Shown here piece by piece: positions 7,920-16,432 of a DNA stretch of 64,000 nt; positions within the stretch are counted from its first letter, which is position 1, and each line of letters begins with the position of its first letter. Source of the DNA: Brevundimonas lenta (lineage in GTDB: Bacteria; Pseudomonadota; Alphaproteobacteria; Caulobacterales; Caulobacteraceae). A model generated the notes under the pieces. That model was not told the origin of the DNA. It ran no database searches and saw only the letters and a list, made by a program, of their open reading frames with translations. Both the position numbers and the translations under genes were made by a program. The stretch is taken from contig NZ_JACIDM010000001.1 in NCBI RefSeq assembly GCF_014196335.1, positions 1,280,195 to 1,344,194 on the forward strand, given 5' to 3'.

Positions 7920-10919
7920 GTGATCAATTTGTCAAAAGAACGCCTTCTGACTTCCACCATCGTGGCCGGTCTCGCCGCCTTCGGCGCCGTGACCTTCGTC
8001 CCGACCGCAGTTCTGGCCCAGGACGGCCAGGATGAGGCCGACCAGGACGCGACCGAAATCGAAGAAGTCGTCGTCGTTGGTTCGCGCATCCGTCGCGACA
8101 CCTACAACTCGCCGTCGCCCATCCAGGTGATCACCCGTGATGAAGCGACCCTCGCTGGTCTGGCTTCGACCACGGAAATCCTGCAAGGCACCGCGATCAC
8201 GGGCGGCAGCGCCCAGATCAACAACCTGTTCGGCGGCTTCGTCGTCGACGGCGGTCCCGGCGTCAACACCGTCTCGCTGCGCGGCCTTGGCCCGACGCGT
8301 ACCCTGGTCCTGCTGAACGGCCGTCGCGTCGCTCCGGCCGGTTCGCGCGGTTCGGTCGGCTCGGCCGACCTGAACGTCCTGCCGTCGGCTCTGATCGAGC
8401 GCGTCGAAGTGCTGCGTGACGGCGCTTCGTCGATCTACGGTTCGGACGCCGTCGCCGGCGTCATCAACATCGTGACCCGCAACAACCTCGAAGGCCTGAT
8501 CATCGAGGGCCAGTACAACGCGACCACCGACGCCGCCGGCGAAGGTGACCAATCGCGTATCTCGATCGCGGGCGGCCTGAACGGCGACCGTTGGCACGTC
8601 CTCGGTTCGGCCGAGTACTACAACCGCGAAGAGCTGACCCTCGGTGCCCGCGACTGGGCTCGCTGCCCGACGCAAGGCTTCACGGACGGCACCGACTACA
8701 TCGATCCGATGACCGGCAAGTCGAAGTGCTTCTCGCTCGACAACGGCGGCGTCACCATCAACACCCTCGGCACGGCCACCGTTGCCGGTCAGGGCGCTCT
8801 GGGCGGCTCGGCCACCTTCAACCGCTGGCGTCCGAACTCGGCCGTCACCACGGGCCTGACCGGCTTCGAAGGCGTCGGCGGCGGCAACAGCGGCTACGGC
8901 ACCAGCGTTCGCGACACCTTCGACCCGCGTGTGCTGAACAACTCGCTGTTCTCGCCGGTTGAAGTCAGCACCCTGTACCTGGCCGGCGGTTACGACCTCG
9001 GCGCTCTCGGCGACGCCGAGATCTACGCAGAGTCGCTGTTCAACCGTCGTGAATCGAGCCAGGTCGGCTTCCGTCAGCTGACCCTCGACTACGCCCAGGG
9101 CAGCCCGCTGGTCCCCGCCAACATCGCCGCTCTCGCGCCGATGTCGGGCAACCAGGGCCTGAACCCGGGTCGTAACGTGCAAGCCCGCGCCTTCATCGGC
9201 TTCGGCAACTACGACTCGACCCAGGAAGTCGACTTCTTCAAGAACCTGGTCGGCATCCGTGGCGACTTCTTCCTGCAGAACTGGGAATACGACGCCTACG
9301 TCAGCTACACGACTTCGGAATCGACCTACACGTCGGAACAGTTCCTCACGGACCGTCTGATCAAGTCGCTGGACGTCGTCGCCGCTCCGGGCGGTACGCC
9401 TTCGTACCTCGTCCGCAACGGCCTGACCTGCCGCGCCAACGTCGGCAACCCGGCTGAAATGTGCATCACGGCTCCGGCCCTGAACAACGCCACGATCGGC
9501 GGCGACCTGCCGGCCGACTTCGTGAACTACGTGTTCCGTCCGGTCACCGGCATCACCAAGTACAACGAGCTGGTCTTCTCGGGCGGCCTCAGCGGCCCGC
9601 TGTTCACCCTGCCCGCGGGCGAGGTGCAGGCCTATATCGGCGCCGAGTACCGTGAAGCCGAGATCGACGACACGCCGGGCCTGGATTCGCAGAACGGCAA
9701 CACCTACAACTTCTCGACCGCCGCCATCACCCGCGGTTCGGATTCGGTGGTTGAAGTCTTCGGCGAAGTTGAAGTGCCGCTGCTGGCGAACATGCCGTTC
9801 GCCCAGGAGCTGACGCTGACGGCTTCGGGTCGTTACACGGACTACGAGTCCTACGGTGACGACACGACCTACAAGGTCGGCCTGGTCTACACCCCGGTCG
9901 ACTTCCTGACGTTCCGCGCCACCTACGGCACCTCGTACCGCGCCCCGGCGCTGTTCGAGCAGTTCCTCGGCGCCACCGCTGGCTTCATCAGCAGCACGAA
10001 CGACATCTGTAACGACTACACCAACAGCCCGAACCTCAACATTGTCGCGAACTGCGGCTCTGAAGGCCTGCCGGCCGGCTTCACCGCCACCAGCAGCGTC
10101 CAGGTTCTGCAAGCTGGTGGCGCCGCTGCCGGTCTCTCGGCTGAAACCTCGACGAACTTCACCACGGGCCTGATCCTTCAGCCCGAACTGCCGACCGGCT
10201 GGGGTGATTTCTCGTTCGCGGTCGACTACTACGAGATCGAAGTCAGCAATGGCGTCGATCAGGTCGGCACGAGCTTCATCCTGTCGCAGTGCTACGGTTC
10301 GGCTACCGCCGAGTTCGCCGCGGACAACGGCTATTGCGCCCTCGTCTCGCGTAACTCGGCCACCCGCGCCCTGACCGTGACCAACGGCTACGTCAACATC
10401 GCTTCGGACCTCCTGACCGGCGTTGACTACAACCTGCGCTACAGCGTGGACGTCGGTCCGGGCTCGATGCTGTTCAACGCCTCGGCGACGAACTACATCC
10501 GCCGCGAGTCGATCCTGTTCCCGACCGACCCGGTCTACAACTCGGTCGGCAGCCTGAACGATCCGGAATGGTCGGCCACGGCCAGCGTCAGCTACTCGTG
10601 GGATGCCTGGCGCGTTCGTTACGGCGTGGAATGGATCGACGCCATGTCGGACGAAGAGCTGTACGCCGAACAAAACGGCGGCGTCAGCCTGGCGGCCAAC
10701 GGCATCGACGCCTCGGTCGACGAGTACTTCCTGCACGGCGTCTCGGCGCAGTGGTCGTCGGATGACCTGACGGTCACGGCCGGCGTGCGGAACCTCTTCA
10801 ACGAGCGTCCGCCGACGGCGACGGGTTACTGGGTTGGTGGCGTGGGCAACTCGCCGCTGTACTCGGGCTACGACTTCGTGGGCCGCAGCGTGTTCATCAA
10901 CCTCTCGAAGTCCTTCTAA
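7920..10919 (+). CDS. TonB-dependent outer membrane receptor
   Basis: 999 residues from GTG 7920, which has GGGGGA nine bases upstream. A signal peptide (MINLSKERLLTSTIVAGLAAFGAVTFVPTAVLAQ region, about 1-34) leads to a TonB box-like EIEEVVVVGSRIRR. The plug domain follows, with VSLRGLGPTRTLVLLNGRR and IERVEVLRDGASSIYGSDAVAGVINIVTR. The barrel ends in the expected aromatic residue (INLSKSF). It imports an unidentified large substrate in a TonB/ExbBD-dependent way. Heavy use of CGT, GGC and TCG codons suggests high expression. It lies between ftsA and ftsZ, an unusual place, and has its own terminator. Confidence 0.93.
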   Translation: MINLSKERLLTSTIVAGLAAFGAVTFVPTAVLAQDGQDEADQDATEIEEVVVVGSRIRRDTYNSPSPIQVITRDEATLAGLASTTEILQGTAITGGSAQINNLFGGFVVDGGPGVNTVSLRGLGPTRTLVLLNGRRVAPAGSRGSVGSADLNVLPSALIERVEVLRDGASSIYGSDAVAGVINIVTRNNLEGLIIEGQYNATTDAAGEGDQSRISIAGGLNGDRWHVLGSAEYYNREELTLGARDWARCPTQGFTDGTDYIDPMTGKSKCFSLDNGGVTINTLGTATVAGQGALGGSATFNRWRPNSAVTTGLTGFEGVGGGNSGYGTSVRDTFDPRVLNNSLFSPVEVSTLYLAGGYDLGALGDAEIYAESLFNRRESSQVGFRQLTLDYAQGSPLVPANIAALAPMSGNQGLNPGRNVQARAFIGFGNYDSTQEVDFFKNLVGIRGDFFLQNWEYDAYVSYTTSESTYTSEQFLTDRLIKSLDVVAAPGGTPSYLVRNGLTCRANVGNPAEMCITAPALNNATIGGDLPADFVNYVFRPVTGITKYNELVFSGGLSGPLFTLPAGEVQAYIGAEYREAEIDDTPGLDSQNGNTYNFSTAAITRGSDSVVEVFGEVEVPLLANMPFAQELTLTASGRYTDYESYGDDTTYKVGLVYTPVDFLTFRATYGTSYRAPALFEQFLGATAGFISSTNDICNDYTNSPNLNIVANCGSEGLPAGFTATSSVQVLQAGGAAAGLSAETSTNFTTGLILQPELPTGWGDFSFAVDYYEIEVSNGVDQVGTSFILSQCYGSATAEFAADNGYCALVSRNSATRALTVTNGYVNIASDLLTGVDYNLRYSVDVGPGSMLFNASATNYIRRESILFPTDPVYNSVGSLNDPEWSATASVSYSWDAWRVRYGVEWIDAMSDEELYAEQNGGVSLAANGIDASVDEYFLHGVSAQWSSDDLTVTAGVRNLFNERPPTATGYWVGGVGNSPLYSGYDFVGRSVFINLSKSF

Positions 10920-10948
10920 ACCAGGGCTTTCTGAGCGACACGAATGGG

Positions 10949-10978
10949 GGCGGCGGACTTCGGTCCGCCGCCTCTTTT
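10949..10978 (+). terminator. Rho-independent terminator of the TonB receptor gene
   Basis: A perfect 10-bp stem (GGCGGCGGAC / GTCCGCCGCC) with a TTCG tetraloop, followed by TCTTTT, 30 bp after the receptor stop codon. This is a textbook intrinsic terminator. Confidence 0.93.
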
Positions 10979-11365
10979 CGTTTGTCCGGAGCAACGGCGG
11001 AGCCGGTTCTGCGGCTCGCGTCCCAACGTCGGCCCTCAGACAGGGCCGTGGGCGTCCCTGGCCTCCGGCGACAGGGATATCTGTCTCGCGTCGTCAGTGC
11101 GGCGGCCGCGCCCGGTTCCGGGCTCGCAGATCGGCCCCCGCACATCCCGACGTCGTTCCGGCTACAGCGATGGCCAGCCGGGCTTCGGTCCCTGTCCCGG
11201 AGGCCAAGGCGCCTGATGAACCTCAAAGTACAGCGCCGCGTGATCCGCGTCGGCGCAGCCGCGACTCCCGCTACCGCCCAAAGCAGCGGAGTCAGCCGGT
11301 GTGGGCCCCGGCAGCTTTTGGCTCCCCATCTGCGAGCGCCGTCGCCGGAGGGCTGGCCGGCAACG
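10979..11365. other. Non-coding stretch between two terminators
   Basis: About 390 bp between the receptor terminator and the peptidase terminator. Open frames cross it, but none has family-like sequence, a ribosome site or normal codon use, so I see no gene. It contains an imperfect inverted repeat (11057-11209) and a small hairpin around 11263-11293 (GACTCCCGCT / AGCGGAGTC). It may be the remnant of a lost gene or small mobile element. Confidence 0.5.
11057..11209. repeat. Imperfect 21-bp inverted repeat
   Basis: The arms at 11057-11077 (CCTGGCCTCCGGCGACAGGGA) and 11189-11209 are reverse complements apart from two single-base insertions, with about 110 bp between them. Arm length and spacing would suit the ends of a decayed small element, but no transposase or flanking target duplication was seen. 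Confidence 0.45.
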
Positions 11366-11397
11366 AAAAAGGCCGCCCCCCGAAGGGAGCGGCCTTT
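11366..11397 (-). terminator. Terminator of the S9 peptidase gene
   Basis: A 13-bp stem with one mismatch (11368-11380 against 11385-11397), CGAA loop, and an A-run on the left that becomes a U-run in the minus-strand transcript. It lies 27 bp past the stop of the S9 peptidase. The right side ends in TTT, so it may also stop transcription coming from the left. Confidence 0.88.
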
Positions 11398-11423
11398 CCG
11401 CATTGTATGAAGCGAGTGTCGGC

Positions 11424-13460
11424 CTAGAGGCCGTTGCCGCCGCAACCGGTGCGGAGGTAGTCTTCGATTAGCCGCAGTTGCTGGGCCTCGACCGCCGGCG
11501 TCCAGGCCGGGCCGTGGGCATAGTCCTGGACCACGTGGTACTGCACGTCCTGACCGCTGCCGCGCGCGGCGCCGACGAAGGCCGCCGACTGCTCCAGCTC
11601 GACGGTCGTATCCCGGTCGCCGTGGAACAGCATGATCGGGATCTGGATCCGGTTGGCTTGGGTGACCGGGCTCAAGCCATTCACCGTGTCGCGCTGGGCT
11701 TCACGGGTGTAGGGGTTGCGGAACAGGCCCGAGCGGATGCGGCTCAGGTCCGACACGCCGGCCCCGGCGATGGCGCACTTGTAGTTTCCGTTCGGACGCA
11801 CGGCGGCGGCCATGGCCGCGTAGCCGCCGTACGAGAAGCCGAACATGGCCACGCGATCCTGTTGGGCGACACCCTGTTCGACGAGCCATTTGGCGCCGTC
11901 GTCGAGATCGTCCTGCATCTTCTGGCCCCATTCGTTGTCGCCTGCGGTCCAGAGGCGGCGGCCCCAGCCGTCCGAGCCGCGGAACTGGGGCTGCAGCACG
12001 GCGTAGCCGCGCGACGTCAGCAGCACGCGCCACCACGAGTAGTCCCATTCCAGATTGTCCCGCGACCACGGGCCGCCGTGCGGCATGATCACGGTAGGGA
12101 AGGGGCCCGGGCCGAACGACGCCGGCGGGCGGCTCAGGAAGGCCGGGACGTCCAGGCCGTCACGCGCCTTGTACGAGACCATCTGCGTCGTTCCGAGCGC
12201 TGCGGGATTTACCCCGGGATAGGGCCGCGACAGGGGCGTCAGTTCAGTCTTGTTCTTCAGGAGGTAGTACTGGCCCGGATCGTTGACGCCGCCGGCCCAC
12301 ACGACGGCGACATTCATGTCCTCGGAGATCGAGACGATATTGAAGTAGCGGTCCTGCGGATAACGGATCATCCGCGTCTGGCCGGTGGCCGGATCGGTGA
12401 AACGCAGCGGGGTTTCCTGGATGTTGAGTGCGCTCTTCAGCGCGTCGTTCAGGGCGGCGTATTCCGGGTCGACGACATATTCGTCGTCGCGCGGCCCGGC
12501 GTAGTGGAAGCTGATCACCTGGCCGAAGGTAGGTCCCTCCCGGTTGTCGACGGCCACGCCGGTGGCCTCGAACAGCGGGTGTTCGAAGGCGACTTCGCCC
12601 AGCTGGCGGCTGCGGACGTCGTATTCAAAGATCGCCGCCTTGTCCCGGCCGCGGTTCGAGATGACGTAGGCGATGTTCGGGTCCGCGGTGAAACCGGCGA
12701 TCGCGAAGACCTCGCGGTCCTTGATGTGGTTGCGGATATGCTCGTCCCAGCCGCCGGAGTCATTGCGGAGCTGGGTGGAGATATACAGGCCTTCCCCGTC
12801 GCGATCGGCGACCGCCCGGGTGCGCAGGGCGCCGGTCAGGTCGGTGACGTAGCCGATGGTGCGTTCGCCGGCGCGCTGGATGCGCTCCGAGCGGTTGGTC
12901 CGCACATTGAGACGATAAACCTCTGCTCCGATAGACAGCAGGATGTTGTCCGGATCGTTCGGCAGCCGGTCCAGCAGATCGGCGCTAGAGAGCCGTGCGA
13001 ACCGTTCCTCGCCTTCCGATCGGGCGCGCAGCACCGACATCGGGTCGTGCCATTCCTTGCCCTCAAGATCGGTCAGCATGAACTTGCCGATGAAGGTCTT
13101 GTAGTTGTCCTGGTCGAATGGCTGCCACAGGCTGACGCCCAGGACGTTGTCCTTCACGAAGGTCACGCCCTGAATCTTCATCTGGGCCGAACCGATCGCG
13201 GTTGGCGCGGAGCCCGGGCGTTCCAGGTCCCACACCAGAATGACGCTGGAATCGCCCCGGGCCTCTACGCCCGCGATGTGCTTGCCGTCGGGCGAAACCG
13301 CCAGGCTGGAGATGGCGGGCAGGGCGGACATCTGCTCGATGGTGGGCGCCGTCACCGCGGCGGCGGATGCGTCGGCGGGCGCGGACGGCGCGGGCTGGGC
13401 GACCGCTGCGGTGCTCACGGCCAGGGCGCCGGCGAGCGCCAGAATGGATACCTTGATCAT
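11424..13460 (-). CDS. S9 family prolyl oligopeptidase / acylaminoacyl-peptidase
   Basis: 678 residues. A signal peptide (about 1-22, ending in AAVAQP) sends it to the periplasm. The N-terminal two-thirds form a beta-propeller (for example AVSPDGKHIAGVE), and the C-terminal alpha/beta-hydrolase domain carries the catalytic triad: Ser543 in GFSYGGYAA, Asp617 in FHGDRDTT and His649 in QDYAHGP. It should cleave short peptides. ATG 13460 is chosen over TTG 13466 because GGGGG lies seven bases upstream. It is divergent from ftsZ and converges on the TonB receptor, so the two may serve peptide uptake together; that pairing is inference. Confidence 0.93.
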   Translation of the reverse strand: MIKVSILALAGALAVSTAAVAQPAPSAPADASAAAVTAPTIEQMSALPAISSLAVSPDGKHIAGVEARGDSSVILVWDLERPGSAPTAIGSAQMKIQGVTFVKDNVLGVSLWQPFDQDNYKTFIGKFMLTDLEGKEWHDPMSVLRARSEGEERFARLSSADLLDRLPNDPDNILLSIGAEVYRLNVRTNRSERIQRAGERTIGYVTDLTGALRTRAVADRDGEGLYISTQLRNDSGGWDEHIRNHIKDREVFAIAGFTADPNIAYVISNRGRDKAAIFEYDVRSRQLGEVAFEHPLFEATGVAVDNREGPTFGQVISFHYAGPRDDEYVVDPEYAALNDALKSALNIQETPLRFTDPATGQTRMIRYPQDRYFNIVSISEDMNVAVVWAGGVNDPGQYYLLKNKTELTPLSRPYPGVNPAALGTTQMVSYKARDGLDVPAFLSRPPASFGPGPFPTVIMPHGGPWSRDNLEWDYSWWRVLLTSRGYAVLQPQFRGSDGWGRRLWTAGDNEWGQKMQDDLDDGAKWLVEQGVAQQDRVAMFGFSYGGYAAMAAAVRPNGNYKCAIAGAGVSDLSRIRSGLFRNPYTREAQRDTVNGLSPVTQANRIQIPIMLFHGDRDTTVELEQSAAFVGAARGSGQDVQYHVVQDYAHGPAWTPAVEAQQLRLIEDYLRTGCGGNGL

Positions 13461-13578
13461 AATCAAACCCCCGGGGCGCCCCCGGGCGCCGCTACCCGCC
13501 TACTCAACCAAATCGGGAGGGAGGCCGCAATGCTCCTTTGACGCGGTAATCCCCTGTAATTCGCGGTAACGCTTGATG

Positions 13579-13603
13579 GAATCGGTGGCCACGGGCGCGA
13601 CTC
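13579..13603. promoter_or_regulatory. Two GANTC (CcrM-type) methylation sites upstream of ftsZ
   Basis: GAATC at 13579-13583 and GACTC at 13599-13603 lie about 120-140 bp upstream of the ftsZ start. In Caulobacter, CcrM methylation of GANTC sites in the ftsZ promoter activates its transcription. The sequence match is exact; function here is inferred by analogy. Confidence 0.65.
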
Positions 13604-13613
13604 AAGTTATTCG

Positions 13614-13629
13614 GTAACCTCGCGTTAAC
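13614..13629. promoter_or_regulatory. CtrA-like box 1 (GTAA-N7-TTAAC)
   Basis: GTAA, seven bases, then TTAAC, one mismatch from the CtrA consensus TTAA-N7-TTAAC. It lies 93 bp upstream of the ftsZ start. CtrA represses ftsZ in Caulobacter before the S-phase transition. Confidence 0.6.
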
Positions 13630-13645
13630 GCCAAAGGGGCAATCC

Positions 13646-13661
13646 TTAACGCGTCTCTAAC
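13646..13661. promoter_or_regulatory. CtrA-like box 2 (TTAA-N7-CTAAC)
   Basis: TTAA, seven bases, then CTAAC, one mismatch from the CtrA consensus, 60 bp upstream of the ftsZ start. Its centre is 32 bp from that of box 1, about three helical turns, so both could be bound on one face of the DNA. Confidence 0.6.
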
Positions 13662-13721
13662 CAATGCGAAGCGGCGGGGCTTTCGCAGGCTGGAGCTGGG
13701 TCGGAAAAGGTCGGAACAAAA

Positions 13722-15320
13722 ATGTCTCTCTCGCTGGTGCGTCCGCAAGCCACGGAACTGAAACCCCGTATCGTCGTGTTCGGCGTAGGCGGAGCCGGCG
13801 GCAACGCGGTCAATAACATGATCGACGCCGGGCTTGAGGGCGTAGAGTTCGTCGTAGCCAATACCGACGCGCAGCATCTGTCGTTCGCCAAAACCGACCG
13901 CCGCGTACAGCTCGGCGAGACCATCACCCAGGGTCTGGGCGCGGGCGCCCACCCCGAGGTCGGCATGAACGCCGCCGAGGAATCGGCCGAAGAAATTTAC
14001 GGGCACCTCGACGGCGCCCACATGGTCTTCATCACCGCCGGCATGGGCGGCGGCACCGGCACCGGCGCCGCGCCGGTCATCGCCAAATGCGCGCGCGACC
14101 GCGGCATCCTGACCGTCGGCGTCGTGACCAAGCCCTTCACCTTCGAAGGCCGTCACCGCATGCGTCTGGCCGAAGCCGGCATCGCCGAGCTGCAGCGCTA
14201 CGTCGACACCCTGATCGTCATTCCGAACCAGAACCTGTTCCGCGTCGCCAACGAACGCACGACCTTCGCCGACGCGTTCAACATGGCCGACCAGGTCCTG
14301 CACTCGGGCGTCCGCTCGATCACCGATCTGATGATCCTGCCGGGTCTGATCAACCTCGACTTCGCCGACGTCCGCGCCGTCATGTCCGAAATGGGCAAGG
14401 CGATGATGGGCACGGGCGAGGCCTCGGGCGACGACCGCGCGCTGATGGCGGCCCAGAACGCCATCGCCAACCCGCTGCTGGACGAAACCTCGCTGAAGGG
14501 CGCCAAGGCCGTGCTGGTGAACATCACCGGCGGCATGGACATGACCCTGCTGGAAGTTGACGAGGCCGCCAACGCCATCGCCGGCGAAGTCGACTCGGAC
14601 GCCAACATCATCTTCGGCGCCGCCTTCGACCCGGCTCTGGACGGCAAGATCCGCGTCTCGGTCGTGGCCACCGGCATGGAAGACATGTCGGCCGTTAAGG
14701 CGACCCCGACGACCTCGACCTCGGTCTTCGAAACCCGTCGCCCGGCCCCGTCGTACGTTCGTCCGTCGGATCCGATCCGCAGCGAGCCGCGCGTTTCCGA
14801 GCCGGTCCGCGCCGAGGCCTCGCGCCCGGCCGCCCGCGAGGAAGCCCCCATCGTCCCGACCTTTCAATCCGCGCAGCAGACTTTCGGCGCTGTAGCCCGG
14901 GCCCCTGAGCCGAAGCCCGAGCCGGTGATCCACGTCGCCGAGGAACGCACCCTCGAGCCGATCATCGATCCGTGGGTCGAGGAGTATGAGTCGTCGCCGC
15001 GCACCGCCGCCGAGGCGACCGCGCCGCTGGCCCAGGGCGAGCTGTATCTGGACCGCGCCGCGTCGGAGTCGACCCAGCGTCAGGAACCGGCCCCGCGTCA
15101 GGAGCCGGCCTACGACGACTATGAGGATCGCGATCACCGCAAGAGCGGCTGGAGCCTGTTCGGCAAGAAGCGCCAGTCCCAGCCGACCTATCCGGCGCCG
15201 GGCTCGCGTCAGACCGAAATGCGCGCCACCACCCAGACCCAGCCGGTCAGCGAGCCGGAACTGGGCGAAGCCGAGGACGACCTCGAAATCCCGTCGTTCC
15301 TGCGCCGCCTGGCCAACTAA
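13722..15320 (+). CDS. ftsZ: Cell division protein FtsZ
   Basis: 532 residues, longer than the 380-400 of E. coli but normal for Caulobacterales because of a long linker. FtsZ is the tubulin-like GTPase that builds the division ring. The GTP site shows [15 protein letters not shown] (19-33) and GGGTGTG (109-115), with the T7-type [11 protein letters not shown] loop supplying the catalytic aspartates. The linker (about 320-510) is rich in Pro, Glu and Arg. The conserved C-terminal peptide [12 protein letters not shown] (about 521-532) binds FtsA and other partners. It has its own promoter region with CtrA-like and GANTC sites and a strong terminator. Confidence 0.98.
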   Translation: MSLSLVRPQATELKPRIVVFGVGGAGGNAVNNMIDAGLEGVEFVVANTDAQHLSFAKTDRRVQLGETITQGLGAGAHPEVGMNAAEESAEEIYGHLDGAHMVFITAGMGGGTGTGAAPVIAKCARDRGILTVGVVTKPFTFEGRHRMRLAEAGIAELQRYVDTLIVIPNQNLFRVANERTTFADAFNMADQVLHSGVRSITDLMILPGLINLDFADVRAVMSEMGKAMMGTGEASGDDRALMAAQNAIANPLLDETSLKGAKAVLVNITGGMDMTLLEVDEAANAIAGEVDSDANIIFGAAFDPALDGKIRVSVVATGMEDMSAVKATPTTSTSVFETRRPAPSYVRPSDPIRSEPRVSEPVRAEASRPAAREEAPIVPTFQSAQQTFGAVARAPEPKPEPVIHVAEERTLEPIIDPWVEEYESSPRTAAEATAPLAQGELYLDRAASESTQRQEPAPRQEPAYDDYEDRDHRKSGWSLFGKKRQSQPTYPAPGSRQTEMRATTQTQPVSEPELGEAEDDLEIPSFLRRLAN

Positions 15321-15345
15321 CGACCCTTCTTCCTGCAAGCCCGCC

Positions 15346-15377
15346 CGCCCCGGAGCCCAGCTCCGGGGCGGTTTTCT
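15346..15377 (+). terminator. Rho-independent terminator after ftsZ
   Basis: A perfect 10-bp stem CGCCCCGGAG / CTCCGGGGCG with a 5-base loop, followed by GTTTTCTTT, starting 25 bp after the ftsZ stop. It separates ftsZ from lpxC. Confidence 0.94.
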
Positions 15378-15513
15378 TTGGCGCGGGCGATTGTGCCGTA
15401 TCGAAACAATCCGAAACCCGACTTTCATTTTCCGCTGGCGCAGGGGCCGGTAGACGGTTCGTGGGGCGAACTCCGCACGTAGAGGCGGGACGCAGCAATA
15501 GAGAGTTTGAGTT

Positions 15514-16413
15514 TTGGCGGTCCGGAACGACCATCAGCAGAAGACCACCGTCGCACCGGCGATCATCGCCGGCGTGGGCGTGCACACGGGCGACCGCGTG
15601 CGTCTGGCCGTGCGCCCGGCGCCGGTCGGCACCGGCATCGTCTTCGTGCGTACGGACATCACCGACCGTGACAACCGCATTCCGGTCTCGGGCGAGGCTG
15701 TCGTCGACGCGCGCCTGAACACCATGATCGAGAACGCCGACGGCGTTCGCCTGTCGACCATCGAACATCTGATGGCCGCCTTCGCCGCCCTGGGCGTGTC
15801 GAACGCCGTGATCGAGGTCGATGGCCCGGAACTGCCGATCCTCGACGGTTCGGCCCTGCCGTTCGTCCAACTGCTGGACCGCGCCGGTTTCCGCCGTCAG
15901 GAAGCCCCGGTTCGTTACATCGAAATCCTCGAGCCGATCGTCGTCCAGGACGGCGACAAGTCGGCGGCCCTGCTGCCGTGCGACCGCTACGAGATGCGCT
16001 TCGAGATCGACTTCCCGACGCCGGTTATCGGCAACCAGGTCGTGGACTTCGTCGTCGACGAAGACACCTTCCGCGCCGAGATCATGGCCGCCCGCACCTT
16101 CGGCTTCGCCCATGAGGTCGAGGCCCTGCGCCGCGCCGGTCTGGCCCGCGGCGGCTCCCTGGAAAACGCCGTGGTCATCGACGGCGACCAGATCCTGAAC
16201 CCCGGCGGCCTGCGCATGGAGCGAGAGTTCGTGAAGCACAAGGCGCTGGACGCCATCGGCGACCTGTACGTCCTCGGCGCGCCGCTGCTCGGCCGCTACG
16301 AAGGCGTGAAGGCCGGCCACGCGATCAACAACCTGCTGGTCCGTGAGCTGCTGTCGCGTCCCGAAGCGTGGCGCGAAGTGGTGCGCACGCCTGAACTGGC
16401 GATGGCGGGCTGA
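15514..16413 (+). CDS. lpxC: UDP-3-O-acyl-N-acetylglucosamine deacetylase LpxC
   Basis: 299 residues. LpxC is the zinc amidase that commits UDP-3-O-acyl-GlcNAc to lipid A synthesis in the cytoplasm. Motifs include the start of the fold (IIAGVGVHTGDRVRLAV), zinc ligands in STIEHLMAAFAALGV and HKALDAIGDLYVLG, and the catalytic region KAGHAINNLLV. The start is taken as TTG 15514, since no ATG or GTG precedes the conserved N-terminus; this makes the start the least certain part. It follows ftsZ, as in many Gram-negative bacteria, but after a terminator and so from its own promoter. Confidence 0.95.
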   Translation: MAVRNDHQQKTTVAPAIIAGVGVHTGDRVRLAVRPAPVGTGIVFVRTDITDRDNRIPVSGEAVVDARLNTMIENADGVRLSTIEHLMAAFAALGVSNAVIEVDGPELPILDGSALPFVQLLDRAGFRRQEAPVRYIEILEPIVVQDGDKSAALLPCDRYEMRFEIDFPTPVIGNQVVDFVVDEDTFRAEIMAARTFGFAHEVEALRRAGLARGGSLENAVVIDGDQILNPGGLRMEREFVKHKALDAIGDLYVLGAPLLGRYEGVKAGHAINNLLVRELLSRPEAWREVVRTPELAMAG

Positions 16414-16432
16414 CCAGCCCTCCGGTCAGCCC
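16407..16432. terminator. Hairpin spanning the convergent lpxC / pgeF stops
   Basis: A perfect 9-bp inverted repeat GGGCTGACC / GGTCAGCCC with an 8-base loop. The lpxC stop (16411-16413) lies in one arm and the pgeF stop (16426-16428) in the other. There is no T-run, so termination efficiency is uncertain. It is symmetrical and could act for both genes. Confidence 0.55.

Noticed and set aside
7932..10994. A 1020-codon open frame on the minus strand opposite the TonB receptor, and similar long antisense frames (739-2076 minus, 11478-13541 plus, 13602-15428 minus, 58662-60668 plus)
   Set aside because: The translations are rich in Arg, Gly, Ala, Val and Asp and match no family. They mirror the strong GC3 bias of the real genes on the other strand.
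10982..11410. Open frames through the gap between the TonB receptor and S9 peptidase
   Set aside because: No ribosome site, no recognisable family, low-complexity Arg/Ser/Pro-rich translation, and they run through a terminator.
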